64,000 bases of DNA, taken from positions 14,228,501-14,292,500 of the forward strand of contig CM064417.1 in assembly GCA_032690845.1 (NCBI GenBank). Reading direction: 5' to 3'. A program made the position numbers and the translations under genes. Position 1 is the stretch's first letter. Each line of letters opens with the position of its first letter. Below the pieces are notes generated by a model. The model was not told the origin of the DNA. It saw only the letters and a program-made list of their open reading frames with translations, and searched no databases. The stretch comes from Eleusine coracana subsp. coracana. Taxonomy: Eukaryota; Streptophyta; Magnoliopsida; Poales; Poaceae. Below are positions 33,467-45,304 of the stretch, in pieces.

Positions 33467-36400
33467 CGGGGCCAGCCCTAGAGGTAGTGCACTAGGTGCG
33501 ACCTCCGGGGGCCCAAGCCCAAGTATGTATGTATGTATGTACAGTACACTACCAAAACTAAGGCCCAAAGCAGCAAAGGGTTAGTCAGTTCATTTCCTGG
33601 GTGCTGACACCGCGCGATCGTCCCGAGTCTCGACTCGCGAACTCGTGACCGCCCTCACTCGCCTCGTCTGCTGCCCATGCCCGGCTCATCTGTCCATCGC
33701 CGATCACAGATCGCCCATTGCCATCACCGCTGAGACACCGGTTGGCCCCCAGCCCCCTCTCTTGGCGATCAGCGGCAACTCGGCAAGAAGCTACACCCGG
33801 CCACCCGTGCGTCCATGTCTCCTGGTCTCCACGGCGCAACATGAGCTCTAATCAGGCGTGAACGTGAGGCGTCCAAAATCCACGTCACGAGCTCTAATTT
33901 CTAATTTCTATCCTAGTATTCTGGAATTGTATTCTAAGTACTCATGTGATCTTGTTTTCCACTAATTTTAGGTGTTAGAAATTAGAATTAAGAATGTTAC
34001 CTAAGAAACATTTGTGGGGGGCTGAGAAAAGAAAACAAAAAAGACTAGAAGAACAATTTATTGAATCAAAAAGCGGTGCTATACATAAGTTTTTTCCAAC
34101 ATCTAGTAGTGTTGTGCCCGATGATAATGCAGTAAATGCAACTGAAATTGAAGAAGAAGGACAAGAACAAGTTGATGATTATACTGTAGATGCAACAGAG
34201 AATGAAAATTTGCAGCCTTCTTCTCAACCTGAAAATTCAATTGATGATACACAAGAGGCTTCTATTCATGATGTCTGTCATCCTAGAACTTGGGAGAATC
34301 TTGATAACAAGGATAGAGATATTTTGATTGAAAAAGGACCGGTGAGAGAACTGGGTCTTAAGTTCCCTGCAGATGCTATTGGTAGACGTTTTTCATATGC
34401 TTACTACTCTAGAAAGTTAAGCAATAATGAAGTGGTTGATAGAAAATGGTTGGTGTACTCTAAACATGCGAACAAAGTTTTTTGTTTTTTCTGCAAATTG
34501 TTCAAATCAAATCAGAATGATAGTTTGCTAGCAAATGATGGAATGAAGGACAGGAGACATCTTAATCTTAGACTCAAGCAACACGAGAACAGTGTTGAGC
34601 ATATTAGAAACATGAATACTTGGAATGAACTTAGGCTGAGGTTGAGAAAAAATCAATCAAGGAGAGAGAGCGTTGGAGACAAATTTTAGTAAGAATTGTT
34701 GCTGCTAACAAGTTTCTTGCTAAACATAATTTGGCTTTTCGAGGGAAAAATGAAAAACTATATCAAGATAACAATGGTAACTTTCTCGGCACAGTCAAAA
34801 TGATGGGTGAATATGATCCCATGATGCAAGACCATATTAGGCGGATTCAAAATAGTGAGGTTCATCATCATTATCTTGGGCATAAAATTCAGAATGAGAT
34901 TATTTCCCTTCTTGCAAATTGTGTGAAACAAACTATATTAAAGATTATCAAGGATTCCAAGTATTTTTCTGTGATTTTAGATTGTACTCCAGACGTGAGC
35001 CATGAAGAACAAATGACTCTAATTATTCGTTGTGTCAATATGTCAAGGAATGTTCCAAAGATAGAGGAGTTCTTCCTAGAATTTTTGAAGGTAGATGACA
35101 CATCAGGATTGGGTCTTTTTAATGAATTAAAGAAGGCATTGACATCTCTTGATTTGAATATTGATGATGTGAGAGGACATGGCTATGATAATGGTTCAAA
35201 TATGAAGGGACAAAGGTGTTCAGAATCGCGTGCTCGAAGTTAATCCAAGAGCACTATACATGTCGTGTGCATGTCATAGTCTGAATCTTACTCTATGTGA
35301 TATGGGAAACTCTAACAGGTAAACTATTATTTGTATTATACATTGCTTTGGGAAACATATGATACTTACTATTTGTTAAATCTTGCAGGCATGCTATTTC
35401 CTTTTTTGGTATCATCGAACGGATATACACACTGTTTGCCAAGTCTACCAAAAGGTGGAAGATTTTGGTGGATAAGTCCCAGGATTGACAGTTAAATCAT
35501 GGTCTAATACATGCGGGGAAAGCCAAATAAAAAGTGTTGAAGCTATCAGATTCCAAACTCCTCAAATAAGATCAGCTTTAATAGCGCTAGAGAAGGCTGC
35601 AACTAATGATCATGAGTCAATGACAGTTAGTGAACGTCAATCATTGGTGAGTGCACTTGAGAATTTTGAATTTTTAGTTGGTTTGGTTATTTGGCATGAC
35701 ATTTTATTCTCTGTAAATAAGGTGAGCAAGAAGTTGCAATCTAAAATTGTGAGTATAGATGCTACTCTCAAACATATTGAAGGTGTCATATCACACTTCA
35801 AGAAGTACAGAGATGAAGGTTTCACTTCTAGTATGCCTACAGCAAAAAACATTGCATCTGAAATGGATATAGAGCCAAAATTTCATACAAAACGTCAAGG
35901 AAAGAGAAAGAAACATTTTGATGAACAAGATGACCAAGACGAGGAAATACAATTTTATGCTATGGACTCATTCAGAGTGGAGTACTTCAATGTTATGATT
36001 GATGCTGCAATTGCTTCGTTGGCTACTAGATTTGAACAGATGAAACAATTTGATAACATTTTTGGGTTCTTGTTCAACTCAGACAATTTGAAATCTTTGG
36101 ATGAAGCTGATCTTTGGCGGCACTGTATGAATTTTGTGAAAACATTTGCTCATCATAACTCATCCCATGTTGAGATCAATTCTTTTTTTCAAGAGTTAAA
36201 GGTGTTGCAAATGAGTTTACCAGATGCTTTGATGTCAGCGCTTGAGATTCTAGAGTTTGTTATGGCTGCAGATTGATATCCAAATGTTTCGGTTGCCTAT
36301 CGAATCCTCTTAACTATACCTGTGACTGTAGCTTCGGCTGAAAGAAGTTTCTCAAAACTGAAGTTGTTGAAGAACTATTTGAGATCAACTATGTCACCAT

Positions 36401-36754
36401 AAAGATTAAATGGTTTGGCTATATGTGCTTTCGAGAAGACTATATTGGACACTATTGATCTCAATATTGTCCTTGATGATTTTGCATCAAGAAATGCCCG
36501 AAGAAGTATCTTTGTATGAGAAGCAACGGATATTATGGAGTATAAATAAAAGGTACAAATATATTGCTATTTTAGTATACATTGTTACTCAATAATTATC
36601 ATTTATCAAATATATATTGATATATTTGTTTTTGCTTTACATGAAAAAAATAACATATATATACATATTATAAGATTTTATATAAAGTCCGACTATAAAG
36701 GGCCCATCGTGATGAGTTCGCTAGAGGGCCCTCAAAATCATAGGACCGGCCCTA
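33467..36754 (+). mobile_element. hAT-superfamily DNA transposon
   Basis: A 3288-base unit bounded by the 8-base duplication TCCATAGG. The ends are imperfect inverted repeats: GGGGCCAGCCCTA on the left against AGGGCCGGTCCTA read inward from the right. It carries a decayed transposase on the plus strand with a TTF-type zinc finger, DUF4371 and the hAT dimerisation motif. It interrupts the antisense gene of element B. A GTAT repeat lies near the left end (33523-33540). Confidence 0.9.
33994..36530 (+). pseudogene. hAT transposase (zf-TTF / DUF4371 / C-terminal dimerisation)
   Basis: The ATG at 33994 starts MLPKKHLWGAEKRKQKRLEE. A TTF-type finger follows (RKWLVYSKHANKVFCFFCKL). After a frameshift near 34660, the DUF4371 part has LAFRGKNEKLYQDNNGNFLG, YFSVILDCTPDVSHEEQMTL (Asp) and DVRGHGYDNGSNMKG (Asp), the RNase H-like hAT core. 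A 70-base intron with GT and AG ends (35319-35388) and another frame change lead to 35485-36276. The C-terminal motif SVAYRILLTIPVTVASAERS, FSKLKLLKNYLRSTMS is the hAT dimerisation signature. Stops at 36274 and 36400 sit in this frame. It resembles plant ZMYM1-like transposase genes. It would cut and paste the element; this copy cannot. Confidence 0.9.
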
Positions 36755-36762
36755 TCCATAGG
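36755..36762 (+). repeat. Right target-site duplication of the hAT element (TCCATAGG)
   Basis: Exact match to 33459-33466, immediately after the right inverted-repeat end. Confidence 0.85.
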
Positions 36763-38298
36763 CGTCGGCGAACAGGGGCCCTCCGCCGAACCCCCTCACT
36801 TCGGTGCTACCTCGTCGACCAGACGAGGGACCATGGGGACCTTCGACTGGGCCGACGGTGCTGAAGTCAGCAATGACTCCATCCCCAGGGGTTGGTCATG
36901 TGAATGGCGCATAGCCAAGCCAGGCGGCCCGCTCGGCGATGCCACCGAGTTCGTCATCGTCATTGTCGTCATCATCATCGGTAACTCCACCGAGGTCCTC
37001 GTGCTGACGGCCTCCCCACCGTCAGACGCATCGTCCTCCTCATCTTCATCCTCCTCCTCCTCTGTTGACTCGGTCGATGGGGTGTTCGGATTCTCCCCCC
37101 CCCCCCCCCCCCCTTCGCTCCTTCTGCTCCCTCAGCGCCTGCCGTTGCCGCGATCTCTCCTCCTTCCCTCACTTTGCTAGGATGTCGGCATCCTTCTTCT
37201 TCCTCATCTCCTGCTTAGCGTCCCGCCGCTCCACTTCACTGAAGCGGTTGGCGGCCCGCTGCGCCTCTCCCTCCGACAGCCGAAGGGTAGGGGTGTAGAT
37301 GAAACACATCCACTGGGACTGAAAATAGAATGCAGCAGTAAGGTCGGCCGCTATCGTGATTGAAAAAGCAAAAGCACGAGGAAAAAGGACAGGGAGACAG
37401 AATTTCTTACCACGTCAACTGCCTGAGGGTCTGGACGCATCACCGACCTGTCCAGGACGGGCCAGGTCTAGGCACTGATCCCTAACGTCGCCGTCACCCG
37501 CTTCATGACCTCGTTGTCGGGAAGCAGGTCCTCCGCCATCACGTTGTCCGGCACAACGCGACCGCTACCCTCAACAAGGAACATAGGGAGCTGGCGAGCG
37601 GACAGCGGCGCGAACCGCCACTTATGGTACCACCCGACGATCCCGGCGCCGTCGAGACCACGCTGCTCGAGATGGGTAATCGTGTCAAGGGCGTCCTTGA
37701 TCCATCTCTTGCTAGACTTCCCTTTCCCCCAGCTCCAGCTTGGTCTGGGCTGAGGGATGTCCCGACCGGTGAAATCTGGAAGCGGGTGGAGCTTGTCGTT
37801 GCGTAGGTAGAACCACCTCTTGTGCCATCCTGAGTGGTTGGTCGTGGTAGGCATCGGGATGTACTCCGCTAAGCGCACGCCATGGAGTCGGATGCCAACG
37901 CATCCGATGATGCAGGGGAAGGGCTCTCCCCCGACATTGCGGCTAACACAGGCCGCAAGGAAGAAGTGGCACCATAGGTCAAAGTTGGGCGCGATTCCAA
38001 GGAACCCCTCACACAAGGCCACTGAGGCCGAGATGTGTTGAATCCCGTTGGAATTCAGATGCTGCAGCTTCGCGCGATAATGAAAGAGCAGCGCGTGGAG
38101 GAAGTCATGCGCTGGCCGCCCATGCCTGCGCTCGTGGAAAGGCACGAATGACACCATGTAGCCCTGAGGAGAATCCGGCCGAACTTCATCACCCGGCACC
38201 AGCCACTCCCTCGCTCCGGTGAGAGGGGCAAGGAGCTTGGCGCGGACAAATTCATCTAAATCCCTCTTCATCACTGTGGAACGAGTAAACACAGACAT
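36763..38298 (-). pseudogene. Antisense gene of element B, 5' part (Transposase_28-like, putative gypsy-type ORF)
   Basis: The minus-strand ATG at 38298 starts MSVFTRSTVMKRDLDEFVRA. The 276-codon stretch continues with GDEVRPDSPQGYMVSFVPFH, HDFLHALLFHYRAKLQHLNS, CEGFLGIAPNFDLWCHFFLA, GCVGIRLHGVRLAEYIPM and HKRWFYLRND. This is the family listed as putative gypsy type transposon (Transposase_28), typically encoded antisense between pol and the 3' LTR of Tat elements. A clean intron follows (37410 to 37322, GTAAGA...TTTTCAG). A charged exon comes next (SEVERRDAKQEMRKKKDADI), then a poly-Gly run from the C tract at 37095-37113. The hAT element interrupts at 36763. The first exon has no internal stop. 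The role in the element is not known. Confidence 0.8.
37322..37410 (-). other. Putative intron of the antisense gene
   Basis: Donor GACGTG/GTAAGAAATT and acceptor CTGCATTCTATTTTCAG/TCCC on the minus strand give about 89 bases with a pyrimidine-rich 3' end. It bypasses the stop at 37468 only if the donor frame is shifted by a small indel, so the model is approximate. Confidence 0.5.
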
Positions 38299-38415
38299 GA
38301 TGGTGGAAGAGGAGACACGGCAGAGAAGAGCGGTGGCAATCGCTAGGCTATAGCAGAGGCAGGAGGGCGTTAAGGTGAGAGAAGTGAAAGGAAGAAATAG
38401 GCCCCAATACCCGGA

Positions 38416-38427
38416 GTTAAATAGGCG
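38416..38427 (-). promoter_or_regulatory. Possible TATA box of the antisense gene
   Basis: The minus strand reads CGCCTATTTAAC, about 120 bases before the ATG at 38298. Position and sequence suit a core promoter. There is no other evidence. Confidence 0.35.
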
Positions 38428-39716
38428 AACCGTCCAAGGGAATACGATCCGAACCGACTATGGGGGACTACCCGTGATCCACCAGAAGTAAACCTCTTAA
38501 GTCCATGCCCCGCGAAACGCGCGGACGTGGTTGCTCCACGCCATCCCATTACTCCACATCTCCCATGACTCCATGACTTCTAGAACCTCAAATGACTCCA
38601 CGCAATCCGGGCCCACTCCCACCTCGACTCTGGCGGGGAAAGCGCACCCACGATCGCCATGCCACGGAAGATGGAATCACCTCGCGTCTCACTCAGGACC
38701 ACCACATCGCGCGTGCATAAGGTAAGCACTCAACCCTTTCCTCAGGCAGTGGGGCATGCGGCTCAAAGCGGACTGTGACCCCACATCACGCTTTGAACCT
38801 TGAACAAGGAGGAGAGGGTTCAACCGCCAGAATTTCCTAAGTCTTTGTTTTCGTAAGAGGGTTGTCCAAGCCCTGGTGGTTCCTGCTGACCGAGTTTTGC
38901 AGCGATGACTCGATCGACCTCACGGGGCTTGGTCGACGTCAACAAGGAAGGGACAGAAGCACAAGGTGAGTTGCCCAACCTTAGCAGGGGTCGAACAACA
39001 CAGGTAAGACAGGATAAGAGACTGAAAACTGTCTCGACGGCCTGACAGCACCGAGGTTCTAAGGCTGGCCCCGCAAAAGCGTTCGAGGGCTGCCTAGTGC
39101 ACAAAACAGAGCGAGGGGCACGAGCGGTGGGCACGCTTAGCGGCCAAAACCCTAACTCCCAAGGGGTCGAGGGCATCGCAGAGTAGCATTTAAGTCCCGT
39201 TCTGGCTTGTCCGTTAGTATCTCTCCGAAGAGAGGCAACTAGCCATCATGACCTATCGAATGGTCGTGACAACCAGTCGAGTTGGAAAAATGGATTTATG
39301 AGGTCGACCACCAGCTGGTTCGCTGGGACCCCATCGACGGGGGGCCGGGGACTTCACTCGAACAAATCCGATAACAACTCATCGAGCACCACGTTTCAGT
39401 CATCAAGGCAAAAGTGTGGCCCGACTCTATCCTCTGTCTCACGAACAGAACACGGAAGGAGAAAATGACAAAGTTGAAACGGTCACTTGACTAGCCCCAT
39501 CGCATCGAGCAGGGACTCAAGAGCCGGCATCGCCAAATGAGATCCAACGACGGGATCACACCAACATTTCTTTGTTAATAAAGACCACCAAAGGCCAACT
39601 CTTACAAAGTTTCTCTTACAAATGAGTATCCATGACTCGGGGGTACAAGAAAGAGAAAAAAAAAGGTCGACCCGATTGGTCTACTACAAAGAAAGATGGT
39701 ACCCGCCCCTCAGCGT
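38428..39716 (+). other. Element B region upstream of the antisense gene, no gene seen
   Basis: GC-rich sequence belonging to B between the antisense gene and the gypsy fragment. The longest ORF (minus strand, 38820-39176) has no recognisable domain. Confidence 0.5.
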
Positions 39717-40680
39717 GATGTGAACAAGGGTTCCCAATCTTCCGAAAGGTTCTTGGTAAGTTGATTTGATTGGAGGTGACACACAAATCGATCCGGCTTC
39801 AGAACAGCATGTTCTATACCCCGCAATCGCAGCACGACGTCTCCTCTGGTTATCAACCGTCCAAAGATGATTGACCTCGCCGAGAAGGCTAATCCCTACC
39901 TGCGAATCAATAACACAAGCAAGAACAACAAAGAATGCAACATAATTGCAAATGTATGATTAAACTCTCAAAGTTGGGGTCTCACAAACCGATGAACGGC
40001 GACACTATTTATGAACAGAATTGATCTAAGCAAAACCCGAACCCTAATGGTGCGGTGGCGGCTGTATATAAAGACCCTAGGATCGTGCAAGACCATCTGG
40101 ATGCACCCCTAATTGGGCTCAACTAGATACAAAGCCCAAAGGCCAAAAATAGGCGACGCAGCACCGACGTAGATTCTGGACTCTCTTTTGTTTCGATTAT
40201 TCCCGATGACTCTGGATGAATTTTGACATGAGACCAGCGGCAGTGGAAAGGTCTTCTCCTTATCTTTCCGTGCATATGTAGAACGTCCAAATCCGAGTCC
40301 GTATGCGTCCTGGGCGACTATTTTAGTGCAGACTGGTCTTGGGCCCCCAAACAGACTCAAAGTCGGTTTTGATTGGACCTCCACTTTGGCTTCCAAGCCC
40401 TTGCTAGTCCTCCACGTTCCCAACTCCTTCTCTCATCATCTCATATTCCTCTCCATGGTTTCTAATCATAAAATAATCATTAGGTAGCAAACCATTCTCA
40501 AAAGTTACATATAGCAAAGAACGTAGGAACGAGCTCACCTCTAAATTTAGTCGTCGTGCACGAGCTCTAGTCATTGGACATTGCAAGTCCAGAATTGGAG
40601 GAGTGTTGCGTGTATCCATAGGAGTGATGTCCTCATCACAGCGGGTACATATGAGGTAAAGCACCTGTAGTGCTTCATCA
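39717..40680 (-). mobile_element. Fragment of a minus-strand gypsy element (pol end and LTR)
   Basis: The plus-strand start TGATGTGAACAAGGGTT is shared with 14972-15508, and the two copies stay collinear for about 530 bases. TGTATATAAAGACC at about 40063 is TATA-like. On the minus strand at 40664-40404 the reading CPMTRARARRLNLEVSSFL, ENGLLPNDYFMIRNHGEE matches the conserved C-terminal tail found after integrase in grass gypsy elements. I read it as the pol end followed by a 3' LTR that ends CACATCA at 39717. I found no clear target duplication. Confidence 0.55.
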
Positions 40681-41365
40681 TCAAGGGAGAGACGCCCTCG
40701 TTTAAGGCTATGCCATGGCCGAACTCAATGAGGCTGGTTGCATGCCAAAAGCTTAGGATTCGCTAGTTTTAACAGGGGAGAAAGATGAGGTGGAACGTTG
40801 CCCTGCCACGACGTTAAATAGCCAGGCAAGTCTTAGGCCTCGGATCCCCTATGGCATGCGACGCACGGGCACCAAACCTGATGGAGAGGAGCCCAGACAC
40901 CCTGCACGCTATGTGAAGACAAGGGTCTGCCGCCCTGGATGTACGCCATTCGGTCCCCCCATAAATGAAAAGATTTGCCTCGAGGTGAGCACGCCAATGA
41001 CGAAGGCCGTAGGCAAGGCTCAGTACAGCGCACAGAGCCTCCTGACTCCCTCGCGTCCTGAGGCCAGAAAGGACCCAGAGGCCAAAGTAATTCCATGAGC
41101 CGTTCAAACAACTAGATAAAGCCAAAGCGTGAGTTTGTTCGATCCTGACTTGCTCGCGCGCACCCTGCCCGGAAAACTAACCGATGGTCTCGAGTCGAAT
41201 GAAGCCAAAGCGCGAGTCTTCCTAAACTCGCTCTCTGGCTCGGAGGCTACACCTGTCGGGTGCGCTCATGCGCACCTCTACTGGAAGATAGGCAACCGGA
41301 CAACAACCCCGCTTCGCCCACCGATGCTAACGTCAACATCCCTCGAGCGACTCTTTGAATCGCTT
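40681..41365 (+). other. Element B region before its 3' LTR, no gene seen
   Basis: GC-rich non-coding sequence of B. Overlapping ORFs on both strands have no recognisable motif. Confidence 0.5.
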
Positions 41366-41382
41366 GAAGGCTGCGGGGTTAC
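41366..41382 (+). other. Polypurine tract of element B
   Basis: GAAGGCTGCGGGGTTAC directly precedes the TG of the 3' LTR. It corresponds to the GGCTCGGGGGCTAC form common in grass Tat elements. Confidence 0.65.
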
Positions 41383-43032
41383 TGTCGAGGATAAATATCA
41401 GCGATGATGTGTGGCTCTGACCAACCCCCTAATCAAAACCCTTGGCTAATGACTCTCAAGGCCCATAGTGGGCCTAAGGAACCACATCTCTAATAAGCTG
41501 GGACCAACCCACGTGGATAAGCGCACGCCCCATGGGCCGCAGGGTTCAACACATTTCCATCCTGCACGCCTCTCGTCGAAGAGGTCCCCAACCCTCACTT
41601 CGCTCGACCCCCACTGAGGGGTCGGTCCTGAAAACCGCATTGCTCGACCCCCACCTGGGAGGGTCGACTCTGGTCGACCTCGGTCATCGGCCCACTCTCG
41701 ACTTGATCGGCCCATCCGGGGTCGGGTCGGTCACCGTCGCACTTGACCCCCCGAGGGGTCGAGGCGCTTTTGTTCCTACCAACTCCAACATAGTGGCCGC
41801 TGAATCGATAAAGGCTGCCCCACGCAGAGCGTCCGTCTTGGTGATAAGGATGCCAGCCTGGGCCTCCCGAAGGTCGTACCCACATCAGCAGGCGTAGAAC
41901 CCATGACATCAGGACAAACCATACCAATCGTGTTAGAGGGTTCTTCAGCCCCGAGACAGGACAACACCAAAAGACACTGACTGCGCGTGACTAGCGGAAT
42001 GGAGAAACTCGATTAACTCATACGGGTTGGGACGGGACCATGTTACAAGCACATCCGGCCAGGCGTTATGCAACAAACCGACCCCCGCAGAGGGGATTGA
42101 GCGGGTCGAAAGTCCACAACCACCCTCTGCTGACTTAAATGTCATACCACGTGTGCGGGCACAGTATCAGGAGGTCGAATCCACCTGCAAATCCACTCTG
42201 ATCATCATCATCGCCCCGACGAGACAGCACCTGATGCCATAAGGCAGCCTATGCTGCATACCTAACAAGCTACAGTAGTGGCGCCTGTAACAGTGGTGGC
42301 ATTGGTCAGCCTGATAGATGGGTGAGACTGGACCGTACCTAGTGCCATCATGTCATCCATCATGCTCCATCCCGTTCCCGTGGAACACGCCATATACGGA
42401 GGTGGGGTAGCCCAACATCGTAAGGCAGTCCACACCGCATACCTCATCATCCTAATGAGGACGCCCTGAGCATGGACGGTAAAGGACATCACAGTGATGG
42501 CCGCGGCACGACCGCATGTCCACTGTACCACCCTATAATTACGGAGCACGTCTCCTATAGGAACGAGGCGATTCTACCCGATGACGGACAAGCCAAAGCA
42601 CGCCTCTACGCTGCGCCAGTATGCAAGGACCAGGACGACGAGACCCATCAAGACCGAAGATTGCGCCATCGATCTGAGTCCATACCTCCTTCAGCACACT
42701 CCCGCCAACCCCATGTGTAGATTACCTCTCTCTCTCTGTAAAGAGGGCCCAACCCCTTAGACTATAAAAGGGGAGGCTCTCTCCTTCCTCAAGAGATATA
42801 GAGATACGACCCTTCACACATGCCTCCAGGCATCAAGACTTGGAGATTCCTCCTATCTCACTAGTATTGTATACTCCCTCTCGGTGTAAGTAACACGAGC
42901 AGTGCTAGAACAGGACATAGGGGGCTACCTCGAACTAGTATAATCCTCGTGCCCTCTTGCATTGCCATCACCGAACCTGAAACATGCATCCCCTAGAACA
43001 AATTCTACTTGTCGATGATCTAAACACCGGCA
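41383..43032 (+). repeat. 3' LTR of element B
   Basis: It starts TGTCGAGGATAAATATCAGC and ends CACCGGCA, aligning with 4963-6599. The TATA box is at 42763-42770. The CT run is shorter than in the 5' LTR. Confidence 0.85.
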
Positions 43033-43037
43033 ATACT
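43033..43037 (+). repeat. Right target-site duplication of element B (ATACT)
   Basis: Exact copy of 4958-4962. Confidence 0.85.
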
Positions 43038-45278
43038 TGAGACTCAAGGGGAGCTAATAGAGAAACTATTCATCATTTCCATAGGAAAGGTAGAGACTAA
43101 GTTCTCAATTTTATTCAAAAAGGGAAATCTTTTTGTTCTTTTTGGTTTTGCAAATTTTTGTGGTTTTCCTTCAAAAAGTGAAAATCTTTTTGTGTTTTCT
43201 GAAATTTATAGAATGATAAATCTTTTTGGGTTATCCTAAAGTTTATCAAAACTAAAAATCCTTTTATGTTTCTTTTTTGAGTCATAATTATACACAAGGG
43301 GTTCATGCAATGATTCGACTAGATAGAGGGGAGAGAGAAGAGAAGGAGTCAATGGCAAACCTTGGTTTATGCACCTCCCCAAGCTTAGGTCTTTGCAAGA
43401 CTTAAGTTCAAAAGAGCCGATCACTATGGTGGTAGATACTCAAAGTTCATAGCAGACACCCTTCAAAATTCTTTCCATTCCTACAAAATGTTACTTGGAC
43501 ACGATACCCGAAGGACAATATTTCAATTAAGATCATTGGTTAGCTTTTTGGTTAATAGTCCAAGTGTTAGTCATTCAAACATGCAAGAAAAGTAACGCTA
43601 TACCTCTCTAGTTGGTTTTATTGCAGCACACTTTTGTTCCTATATTGAAAATTTATTTGCTAAGGGAAAGTTCTTGACGACTTAGAAGAAACAAAAAAGA
43701 AGACAGAAGTGAGGGAGAAATAAGCTCCAGGTAAAGTTTGAGGGGTGGAGAGTTGAGAGAACATACCTTGCTATTTATAAGTTTGAGGAGGAGGCTTGGA
43801 GGCTTTTTGCACAGGCCGGGCGGCAAGAAATGGCCGGGCGGCAGAACACAGCCGGGTGGCACATCATGTCGGGCGGTGGTACACAGGCGGGCGGCGGGTC
43901 CACTTGCCTAATTTGCTACATGCTTTCTTTGCAGCTCATGGGAAAGCTTTAAAGGCATGCACCATGTGCTTGCTTTGGCTAGAATTTTGTTGAGAGAGTG
44001 GGGAGCAAGAAGAGAGTGATGCGATGGCCGAAGTTGAAGGTTTGCGATGAGTGTTCTGCCACTCATGAATTCTAGGAGAGAAGGGTGGCTGGTGACCTTG
44101 AGAATTGTTGGAGTGAGGTGACATGAACGGTTTTCCTTCACCTCTTTTCACTTGTGGCAAGGTCCTCCGGTGGGCAATTTGCTCTAGGGAACTGATGGCT
44201 ACGCCTTGGCCACTCATGGCCAACATCCGTGTAGTGAAAGAACAAGAAAAACAAGAAAAAGTTGGGTGAGGCGGCCATAATTGGCTGGGCAGTAGAATCT
44301 GTCCAGGCGGCATAAAATTACCCTGCCAGGTGGTCATTTTTCATGAAAAATGACCTCCCGGGTGCAGAAATTTGACTGGGTAATATCTGACCAGTTTAAT
44401 GTCCCGGACAAACAGCCGGATGGTTGTTTCGGCCAAAAAATTGACCTTTCGGTTGATAATATTTGTCAGGTAATGACTCAAATTTTTGTTTTTCATATGT
44501 TTATTTCTTTTCTTTTATAACATATATTCAGTAAGTAATGGAAAAAAAACGTAATCTAGTGGTCAATACAAAGGGGTAACAAAGGGGATAAATATCGGTT
44601 ACCTTCCGACAAGGGTTCGGATTTTTCATCCTGAACGAGACGGCCTCCTTTTGCGATACCTGAATCTTGTTTTTGGGCTCTATGGTGGTGACCTTTTAGA
44701 GTTTCCTTTTTCATTCTCTTTTGGCATCACTTGGTCCATTTATTTCCTACAATTGTTAGCGCAAATCTATTCATCTACAATAGGCATATCTCTATGAATT
44801 CCATCAATCAACCTAGACACCATGTCTAATTTGATCAATTGTGGAAGGAAAACATATGCATTTTCCTTATTTTACATCATAGCATGATAGAGATTACCAC
44901 TTTTATATTCTAGATCATACACATACATAGGGCACACAACCAAATAAGGAATGCATAACCCAATATAGCATAAGATAAGAACATAAGAGTAGTTGGTGAT
45001 GAATCAATTCCATCAATACCCAAACTATCCAAATAGATGGTTAGGGGAAAGATTTGGGGCTTACCTCCTTGAAAATTGAGCTATGGTGGTACATGATGAT
45101 TCGTTGAGAAGTATCGCAAACACCACGGGCTCTTCTTCTGTGAAAACTTGCTCCAAGGTCAAGGAGACTGTGTCCTGTTTGTTCCATACTCAAACAAAAT
45201 AGGGGTGATCCCGCTAAGGCTAGCGGTGAATTAGCTCAATAGACAATCTATGTTAGTTTCAAAATCTTAGCCATTGCG
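43038..45278 (-). other. Internal region of element A next to its 5' LTR, no recognisable gene
   Basis: No gag, protease or polymerase motif is visible on the minus strand. The longest minus ORF (44337-43936) is rich in Pro, Ser and His. Another (43862-43653) reads LPPGHFLPPG, produced by GCCGCCCGGC repeats. The GGCCGGGCGGC motif, also found in the A LTRs, recurs at 43810-43905 and 44275-44345. Confidence 0.55.
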
Positions 45279-45296
45279 GCCCTGGCAACAGCGCCA
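45279..45296 (-). other. Primer binding site of element A (tRNA-Asp type)
   Basis: The minus strand reads TGGCGCTGTTGCCAGGGC, close to the TGGCGCCGTTGCCGGGGA site used by Athila elements. It is separated from the LTR end by AGCATTTC. Confidence 0.75.
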
Positions 45297-45304
45297 GAAA
45301 TGCT

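Larger units (their letters stand above)
4963..43032 (+). mobile_element. Element B: Tat-lineage Ty3-gypsy retrotransposon carrying nested insertions
   Basis: Two LTRs of about 1.64 kb (4963-6599 and 41383-43032) flank a primer site, decayed gag, protease, RT, RNase H and integrase on the plus strand, and a spliced gene on the minus strand. The ends are TGTCGGGG...GACA or GGCA. Identical 5-base duplications ATACT lie at 4958-4962 and 43033-43037, which proves insertion into element A as one unit. Four insertions have swollen it to 38 kb. The archaeal-type RNase H, the DGGS protease motif and the antisense ORF place it in the Tat group rather than among chromoviruses. Confidence 0.9.

Noticed and set aside
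38820..39176. Minus-strand ORF of 118 codons as a further exon of the antisense gene
   Set aside because: It lies upstream of the plausible ATG and TATA box, has no splice signals leading into exon 1, and its composition is unlike the rest of the gene.
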